From Methylophaga sp. (GTDB lineage: Bacteria; Pseudomonadota; Gammaproteobacteria; Nitrosococcales; Methylophagaceae), in assembly GCA_002733505.1 (NCBI GenBank), contig NVVW01000007.1, forward strand, positions 1-64,000: DNA of 64,000 nucleotides, in the 5' to 3' direction. The position numbers were made by a program, and so were the translations under genes. Below, in pieces: positions 57,989-64,000 of this stretch. Numbering within the stretch: the stretch's first letter is position 1; every line of letters starts with the position of its first letter. The notes beneath the pieces are model-generated. The model ran no database searches, was not told the DNA's origin, and was given only the letters and a program-made list of their open reading frames with translations.

Positions 57989-59715
57989 AGGCCTATTTCT
58001 TCGCAGCGCAAATGGATAGTTTTTAATGCTTTATCATTAGGATAAATAGTTAAACCTTCTCTTGTGATCTCGCAGGCATGCTCATTGTTTTGCAAATAAC
58101 TTAAGGCTTCAACCGTTAGCTTGTAATATAAAATATGTGGGTTGCGTTTTAACTCCTGCTCGCTCCAGTCAGCAAACATACGAACATTATCATCAAGACC
58201 AAACTTAACGCTATTAAAAAACAGTGAGCTTATCATTGTTTCTGTTGCCAGTTGTTTGAAATAAGGGTTCTGCATAGACAAATGAAATGACTTGTCGGCA
58301 GAAGATTTCTTCAATAAAAAATCTTTGAACTCTAGTGTGGATGCCATAGTGTGAGCTAAAAACCCAGCCACAGCTAACCCCCCTAAAACCGCAAAGACTT
58401 TAATTGAGTTTCTGGCCGCATTAGAAAGAATCACTTTACGCCTGCGATGAAAAGGATGCGTTACCGTAAATAAGATAATTAAAAATACAAACCAATGGCT
58501 GGCGGAGATGTAAAAGGGTAGCTCCACCTGTGTGTGTAACGTGATGGGTAATAGGAGTGCAGCATAGGCATATCTTCTGCTAGGAGGTAGTTTTTTTAGT
58601 GTCAGTAATAGGGCAATTAAAAATAGTAATAAGCCTGTACCTGCTACCAGTCCACCTTCCATCAACCAGAAAATAGTTTCGTTATGAGGGTGTGCTACCC
58701 GTTGATTAGGTAAATTAGCATTAGGGTGATCAGCATAGAATTGCGGTTTTCCTAATTGCCATACCCGAATAAAACTGCCTATTCCATGTCCAAAAATCGG
58801 CTGTTCTTTAAAGGCATCGTAGGCAATGGTATAGATGCCTAAGCGTGCTGAACCTGAGAAGCCTGAGTTGATAGCCGTTGTTTTTTCTAATGCGTTAGCT
58901 AGACCGTGTTCACGTTCAATAATACTGGCAGAGAAAATTGAGCTAATAATTATTACCGTAATTATTAGCCAACGTTTTTTATCAAGCATAACGGTATGCC
59001 AGCGACTAAGTAGGAGTAAAGGTAATGCCAATATAAATGCTAGCGCACCGACGCGAGAGCCGGAATAACTGACAATAAATGCACCCAAAGCAATTGCAAG
59101 TAGGATCAACCAAAACCGCCATTGTTTGCCATGGCGGATGTAAGGTCGGGTTGATAACCAGAGTGCGGTAATAATACTGGTGACTTGAAAACTAGCTTGG
59201 TTATTAATTTGTTGGAATAGCCCTGTTGGAATGCCACTAGGATTGATAGGTAGCCACGAAGGCAACTTAGTAACGAATATGATTTGTGCTAGACCCACAA
59301 TAGAGTGGAGTAAGGCTGACATGACAATTAAAAATAAAAGTCGGTCAATGCGACCTTGTTTTAAACCATGTTGATAAAGACCAAAGAAAAATAATAGCCC
59401 GCCCCAGATATACAATAGCCTAAACACCCAAGTGCTGGCTATTTCTACCCCTGCTGACATGCCACTAAAAAAGGCGACGATAGGGAAGGCCATAATTAAT
59501 AAAAAGTAACGGGGAATATGAAAATATTTTGCTTGGCTGAATTTATATAAAGAATAAAAGCTAATTACAGAAGCAAAAAACCAGATCACAATGTTGTTAG
59601 GAATACGAAATCCTGTACCGCCGATATTAGGGTGAAAATAAAAAGGAGAAACTAGTAATAAGGTGACTAATAGCCATTCAATGGGTTTTAAGGTGGAAAA
59701 ACGACTTGTCTTCAT
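57985..59715 (-). CDS. O-antigen ligase / PglL-like membrane protein
   Basis: A 576-residue protein with about 11 membrane segments. A large periplasmic loop contains FKEQPIFGHGIGSF and, after an Asn/Pro-rich stretch, AHPHNETIFWLMEGGLVAG: the Wzy_C pattern. A C-terminal soluble tail of about 100 residues has helical repeats. The family includes WaaL ligases and PglL oligosaccharyltransferases that glycosylate pilins; the C-terminal tail favours the PglL side, and the prepilin cluster at 39226-42594 would offer substrates, but this is a guess. Confidence 0.85.
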   Translation of the reverse strand: MKTSRFSTLKPIEWLLVTLLLVSPFYFHPNIGGTGFRIPNNIVIWFFASVISFYSLYKFSQAKYFHIPRYFLLIMAFPIVAFFSGMSAGVEIASTWVFRLLYIWGGLLFFFGLYQHGLKQGRIDRLLFLIVMSALLHSIVGLAQIIFVTKLPSWLPINPSGIPTGLFQQINNQASFQVTSIITALWLSTRPYIRHGKQWRFWLILLAIALGAFIVSYSGSRVGALAFILALPLLLLSRWHTVMLDKKRWLIITVIIISSIFSASIIEREHGLANALEKTTAINSGFSGSARLGIYTIAYDAFKEQPIFGHGIGSFIRVWQLGKPQFYADHPNANLPNQRVAHPHNETIFWLMEGGLVAGTGLLLFLIALLLTLKKLPPSRRYAYAALLLPITLHTQVELPFYISASHWFVFLIILFTVTHPFHRRRKVILSNAARNSIKVFAVLGGLAVAGFLAHTMASTLEFKDFLLKKSSADKSFHLSMQNPYFKQLATETMISSLFFNSVKFGLDDNVRMFADWSEQELKRNPHILYYKLTVEALSYLQNNEHACEITREGLTIYPNDKALKTIHLRCEEIGL

Positions 59716-59725
59716 TTTATTTCAA

Positions 59726-59753
59726 TTGTTCAAGTGATAATCACGGGTATAAT
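59726..59753 (+). promoter_or_regulatory. Promoter formed partly by a repeat end
   Basis: TTGTTC (59726-59731) and TATAAT (59748-59753) are separated by 16 bp. The TATAAT overlaps the end sequence AATCACGGGTATA shared with the composite repeats, so the -10 box of the malic enzyme gene seems to come from a repeat remnant. Confidence 0.55.
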
Positions 59754-59793
59754 AGCTTATATTAATTAAGAATAAACATCGAAACTAGAATAT

Positions 59794-61476
59794 ATGAGCA
59801 AATCAACTGAACTTTCATACGCTGGCATCACTTTGTTGAGCATGCCTTTATTAAATAAAGGCACGGCTTTTAGTGACGATGAACGCGAAGAATTTAATTT
59901 GCTTGGTTTGCTGCCCAAAAAACATGAAACACTGCAACAACAAGTCCAAAGGGCATACACACAATATTCCAGCTTCGAAAAGCCTATTAAGAAGCATATT
60001 TATTTGCGTGCAATGCAAGATAATAATGAAACCTTATTTTATCGTTTAGTGCAAGATCATCTGGAAGAAATGATGCCTATCATTTACACGCCTGTGGTCG
60101 GCGAAGCATGCGAACGATTCTCTGAAATTTATCGACGTGCACGTGGTTTATTTATAGCGTATCCAGATCGTGACCAAATTGATGACATGCTGGCTAATGT
60201 CGCCGAGCAAGATATAAAAGTGATTGTGGTCACCGATGGCAGCCGTATTCTTGGTCTGGGTGATCAGGGTATTGGCGGTATGGGGATCCCGATTGGCAAA
60301 TTATCTTTATATACCGCATGTGCCGGCATTAATCCTGCTAACACTCTACCTATAACCTTAGATGTGGGTACTAATAATCAACAATTATTAGACGATCCCT
60401 TATATATGGGATGGCATCATCAACGCATTGAACCTCAGCAATATGATGAGTTCTTAGAATTTTTTGTATCGGCTGTGAAAAAACGCTGGCCATCCGTGTT
60501 ATTGCAGTTTGAAGATTTTGAACAGGCTAAGGCATTGCCATTACTCAATCGTTACCGTGATCAAATTTGTTGCTTTAATGATGATATTCAAGGCACAGCG
60601 GCAGTCACGGTAGGCACATTATTAGCAGCGAGCCATGTCAAAAATGAAACGCTGTCACAACAACGCATTGTATTTGTGGGTGCGGGTGCTGCTGGTTGTG
60701 GTATAGCAGAACAAATTGTTGCACAAATGTGTGCAGAAGGTATTTCTGAATATCAAGCGCGTAGCCAAATATTTATGGTGGGCCGTAATGGCTTGCTGGT
60801 AGAAGGTTCTACAGAAGTATTAGATTTCCAACAAAATCTGGCTCAAAAAAAATCAGCTGTGGCGGATTGGGGCATTGCTAATGAATATGCTTCTTTAATT
60901 GAAGTAATGCAGTTTGCTAAACCGACAGTGTTGATCGGTGTATCTGGCCAGCCAAGTTTATTCACAGAATCTATAATTAAAGCGATGCAACAAGGCTACA
61001 AACGCCCAATAGTGTTTCCATTAAGCAATCCATCGAAAAAAATTGAAGCCACGCCACAACAACTTATTGAATGGACAGATGGCCAAGCACTTATTGCCAC
61101 AGGCAGCCCATTTGATTCTGTTGAATATAAAGGAGACGTATTTTCTATTCCGCAGTGTAACAATAGTTATATTTTCCCGGGCTTTGGTTTAGCGGTAGTG
61201 GCAGCAAATATAACTAGAATTACGGATGAAATGTTAATGAAATCAAGCGAAGTGCTTGCACAAGCATCGCCTGTTGTTATTAAAGGAAAGGGTGCATTAT
61301 TACCCGCCTTAACGGATATTGCTGAATTGAGTAAAAAGATTGCTTTCGCAGTGGCTAAAATAGCTCAACAACAAGGCTTTGCTGAGAAAATAACGGATCA
61401 ACAGTTAAATGACACGATTGAAAAAAACTTTTGGCTGCCGGAATATAAACAATACACACGACGGGCAAGCAGTTAA
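59794..61476 (+). CDS. maeA: NAD-dependent malic enzyme
   Basis: The 560-residue enzyme decarboxylates malate to pyruvate with NAD reduction. Visible: [22 protein letters not shown], the metal/substrate region [51 protein letters not shown] and the nucleotide fold [17 protein letters not shown]. Its length and the MaeA/SfcA type N-terminus support the NAD-dependent form. The gene has its own promoter and is not part of an obvious operon. Confidence 0.93.
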   Translation: MSKSTELSYAGITLLSMPLLNKGTAFSDDEREEFNLLGLLPKKHETLQQQVQRAYTQYSSFEKPIKKHIYLRAMQDNNETLFYRLVQDHLEEMMPIIYTPVVGEACERFSEIYRRARGLFIAYPDRDQIDDMLANVAEQDIKVIVVTDGSRILGLGDQGIGGMGIPIGKLSLYTACAGINPANTLPITLDVGTNNQQLLDDPLYMGWHHQRIEPQQYDEFLEFFVSAVKKRWPSVLLQFEDFEQAKALPLLNRYRDQICCFNDDIQGTAAVTVGTLLAASHVKNETLSQQRIVFVGAGAAGCGIAEQIVAQMCAEGISEYQARSQIFMVGRNGLLVEGSTEVLDFQQNLAQKKSAVADWGIANEYASLIEVMQFAKPTVLIGVSGQPSLFTESIIKAMQQGYKRPIVFPLSNPSKKIEATPQQLIEWTDGQALIATGSPFDSVEYKGDVFSIPQCNNSYIFPGFGLAVVAANITRITDEMLMKSSEVLAQASPVVIKGKGALLPALTDIAELSKKIAFAVAKIAQQQGFAEKITDQQLNDTIEKNFWLPEYKQYTRRASS

Positions 61477-61513
61477 GTTTGAAAGCAATTAATTATAATG
61501 TTGAGGTTTGCTA

Positions 61514-62020
61514 ATGGCATTTACTTTATATCTTATGCGTCACGCCAAATCAGATTGGTCGGCTGCGGATAGTTCAGATTTTGACCGACCGATTAATGCG
61601 CGTGGTGAGCGCAGTGCAATAGCAATAGGTCGATGGCTGGTTAATAATAATCATATTCCGCAACAGATTGTTTCATCACCGGCGATGCGAGCAAAACAAA
61701 CAACGGAGCTAGTGGCGGCGGCATTTACGGGTAGTTCACCTGATAACATTAGTTACCAACAAGATCTGTATCTCGCCAGTGTAAAAATGCTATCACAGCT
61801 TATCCACAACCATAAAACCAAACTGAATAGTTTGATGGTGGTGGCTCATAACCCTGGGCTGGAAGACTTAGTAGAACACTTATTAGCAGAGTCAGATAAC
61901 GGCATTACATCAATAACAACAGCAAATATGGCAATATTTGAATACCCAGACAGTGCGTTTGACATTAATAGTGATAAAGGAAAATTAATTCAATTTATAA
62001 GGCCAAATGAAATAAGTTGA
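61514..62020 (+). CDS. SixA-like phosphohistidine phosphatase
   Basis: A 168-residue histidine phosphatase with the RHG-type motif LMRHAKSDWS near residue 8 and the second His in VVAHNPGLEDLVEHLL. The SDFDRPINARGERSA segment is typical of the SixA branch, which removes phosphate from histidine phosphotransfer proteins. GAGG lies ten bases before the ATG at 61514. The target is unknown; no phosphorelay gene is adjacent. Confidence 0.88.
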   Translation: MAFTLYLMRHAKSDWSAADSSDFDRPINARGERSAIAIGRWLVNNNHIPQQIVSSPAMRAKQTTELVAAAFTGSSPDNISYQQDLYLASVKMLSQLIHNHKTKLNSLMVVAHNPGLEDLVEHLLAESDNGITSITTANMAIFEYPDSAFDINSDKGKLIQFIRPNEIS

Positions 62021-62047
62021 TAATATTCCCACTAAAAACATAAGCTA

Positions 62048-64000
62048 TTAAATTAAAGAATCTCGTTGCTGTTGTAACTGCGATAAAGCCTGATCCATGT
62101 CAGCCAATTTAGCACGCTCTTTTTGAACCACTTCAGCAGGTGCTTTAGCGGTATAGTTTTCGTTGTTTAATTTACCTGAAGATTGTTTTATAAGCTTTTC
62201 TAATTTAACAATTTCTTTATCTAGACGTTGAATCTCAGCATCTTTATCAATTAAGCCTTCTAATGGAATTAGAATTTCCATTTTACCCACTAATGCGGTT
62301 GAGGCTGCTGGTGCTTCACCTTCCAAAATCTCAATTTTTTCGAGGTTAGCTAAGCGACTTAAGAAATCGCGGTTAGCTTCAAGTCGAGCCTGATCTTCAA
62401 CAGTACTGTCCTTAAGTAATACCGGTAATTGTTTCTTCGGGGGGATATTCATTTGCGAACGGATAGAGCGAATGCCGGTAACGAATTCCATCATCCATTC
62501 CATATCAGCTACGGCAGTAACATCAATTTTACTATCATCGGCAACAGGATATGGTTGAGTCATAATAGTATCACCTGACTTGCCAGCAAGCGGGGCTACA
62601 GTTTGCCAAATTTCTTCAGTAATAAAAGGCATAATGGGGTGGGTTAGCCGTAATGTGGTTTCTAATACGCGAAGCAAGGTACGACGAGTGCCACGCTTAG
62701 CCGCATCAGAAGCACTGTCATTATTAAGCACAGGTTTAGAAAGCTCTAAGTACCAGTCACAATAATTGTTCCAGATAAAGTCATAAATACCTTGTGCGGC
62801 ATGATCAAATCGATAGGCTTCAATAGCTACGGTGACTTCTTGCTCTGTAGTTTGTAGCTTAGAAATGATCCAGCGATCAGCTAGGCTTAATTCCACCTCA
62901 TTATTATCAATACCGTTATCTTGCCCTTGCGTATTCATCAATACATAACGCGCGGCATTCCATAACTTATTACAGAAATTACGATAGCCGCCAATACGGC
63001 TCATATCAAAATTAATATCACGCCCCGTTGAAGCTAATGATGCAAAGGTAAAACGTAGAGCATCAGTGCCATGAGATTCAATGCCCTCGGGGAATTCTTT
63101 GCGTGTTGCTTTTTCAATTTTAGGCGCATTTTTGGGTTGCATTAGCCCTGTAGTACGCTTTTCAACCAAAGATTCCAAGTCAATCCCATCGATAATATCA
63201 ATAGGATCAAGCACGTTTCCTTTCGATTTTGACATTTTATGACCGTGTGAATCACGTACTAAGCCATGGATATAGACTTCTTTAAATGGCACATCGTCCA
63301 TAAATTTAAGACCCATCATCATCATTCTGGCTACCCAGAAAAAGATAATATCAAAGCCAGTGACTAATACGCTGGTGGGATACCATGTTTTTAATGCTTC
63401 AGTCTTTTCAGGCCAACCTAATGTTGAAAATGGCCATAAAGCGGATGAAAACCAAGTGTCGAGCACGTCTTCATCTTGGCGCAACACAATGTTGTCAGCT
63501 AAATTGTGTTTAGTTCGCACCGCAGCTTCATCATGACCCACATACACGCCGCCCTCTTCATCATACCAAGCAGGAATGCGATGTCCCCACCAGATTTGAC
63601 GTGAAATACACCAATCTTGAATGCCATCCATCCAGTTATAGAATGTTTTGTCCCAATTTCCGGGTACAAATTTAATTTTACCTTGTTGTACGGCTTTAAC
63701 CGCAGGTTCAGCTAGCACATCGGCTTTTACATACCATTGATCCGTTAATAACGGCTCAATCACAGCGCCACTACGATCACCGCGTGGCACCATTAAGGTG
63801 TGGTCTTTAATACTTTCTAATAGACCAAGTGCATCAAGATCTTCAACAATTTGTTTGCGGGCATCATAGCGATCAAGGCCACGATATTTCTCAGGGGCTT
63901 CATCATTGATAGCGGCATCAATAGTCAGAATATTGTATTTTGGTAGATCATGACGTTGACCCATCTCCGCATCGTTAAAATCATGTGCTGGTGTTATTTT
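62048..64000 (-). CDS. valS: Valyl-tRNA synthetase, C-terminal part
   Basis: The reading frame is open to the right edge of the window (651 residues here; about 280 N-terminal residues lie outside). Present are the C-terminal part of the CP1 editing domain ([17 protein letters not shown]), [21 protein letters not shown], the [12 protein letters not shown] active-site loop, [14 protein letters not shown], the anticodon-binding domain and the C-terminal coiled coil ([22 protein letters not shown]). It charges tRNA-Val. No disruption is seen. Confidence 0.97.
   Translation of the reverse strand, partial: KITPAHDFNDAEMGQRHDLPKYNILTIDAAINDEAPEKYRGLDRYDARKQIVEDLDALGLLESIKDHTLMVPRGDRSGAVIEPLLTDQWYVKADVLAEPAVKAVQQGKIKFVPGNWDKTFYNWMDGIQDWCISRQIWWGHRIPAWYDEEGGVYVGHDEAAVRTKHNLADNIVLRQDEDVLDTWFSSALWPFSTLGWPEKTEALKTWYPTSVLVTGFDIIFFWVARMMMMGLKFMDDVPFKEVYIHGLVRDSHGHKMSKSKGNVLDPIDIIDGIDLESLVEKRTTGLMQPKNAPKIEKATRKEFPEGIESHGTDALRFTFASLASTGRDINFDMSRIGGYRNFCNKLWNAARYVLMNTQGQDNGIDNNEVELSLADRWIISKLQTTEQEVTVAIEAYRFDHAAQGIYDFIWNNYCDWYLELSKPVLNNDSASDAAKRGTRRTLLRVLETTLRLTHPIMPFITEEIWQTVAPLAGKSGDTIMTQPYPVADDSKIDVTAVADMEWMMEFVTGIRSIRSQMNIPPKKQLPVLLKDSTVEDQARLEANRDFLSRLANLEKIEILEGEAPAASTALVGKMEILIPLEGLIDKDAEIQRLDKEIVKLEKLIKQSSGKLNNENYTAKAPAEVVQKERAKLADMDQALSQLQQQRDSLI

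Overview
The window is a low-GC gammaproteobacterial chromosome segment with typical single-copy genes (dnaE, accA, tilS, pyrG-kdsA-eno-ftsB-ispD-ispF-truD, queA, trmJ-cysE-iscR, suf, valS). The six-gene run at 712-5944 matches mxaR-S-A-C-K-L, the genes that assemble and load calcium-dependent methanol dehydrogenase, in order, size and motifs. The organism is therefore a methylotroph, plausibly a methanotroph of the Methylococcales or a Methylophaga-like bacterium; the sequence does not settle which. The structural genes mxaFJGI are not in the window and may lie to the left.

Layout. 1-5944: repeat end, a small membrane protein and mxaRSACKL. 5960-14010: L,D-transpeptidase, nagZ, a MscS-type channel, dnaE and pilU. 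14306-25871: core metabolism and cell-envelope genes ending in cysG. 26048-29016: a TonB-dependent receptor followed by a small secreted protein with two PepSY-like repeats. 29188-30201: a GAPDH resembling the ArsJ-associated type. 30208-42594, minus strand: a type II secretion / type IV pilus-like machine (outer-membrane barrel, secretin, GspC/PilP-like, GspF, GspE, GspM-like, GspL-like, three prepilins). 42711-42935: a small unknown gene. 43479-46151: a MoxY/MxaY-like kinase, a NarL-type response regulator and a second double-PepSY protein. 46382-50372: tRNA-Leu, queA, trmJ, cysE, iscR and an IscA-type gene. 50876-57988: a Mip-like PPIase and a SUF operon under its own Rrf2 regulator. 57985-64000: an O-antigen ligase/PglL-like protein, malic enzyme, a SixA-like phosphatase and the C-terminal part of valS.

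Most interesting signal. A 13-bp inverted repeat, AGGAA-N3-TTCCT, occurs in three intergenic regions: upstream of the TonB receptor/PepSY pair (25951-25963), upstream of the small unknown minus-strand gene (42976-42988) and upstream of the second PepSY gene (45508-45520). The last region also has a GGGAA-N4-TTCCC copy and a degenerate copy, and another degenerate copy lies upstream of the first gene before mxaR (131-143). Together with the MoxY-like kinase/regulator pair this suggests a regulon linking methanol dehydrogenase maturation, a TonB receptor and acidic PepSY proteins. By analogy with lanpepsy, LanA and the MxaY/MxaB lanthanide switch of other methylotrophs, metal (lanthanide) uptake and sensing is the leading hypothesis. 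It is an inference, not something the sequence shows.

The other striking feature is a dense population of short non-coding repeats in nearly every longer intergenic gap. They have common ends (ATACCCGTGATCATT and its complement) but different hairpin cargo. Some ends form parts of neighbouring genes: the ftsB start codon abuts one end and a probable -10 box for the malic enzyme gene lies in another.
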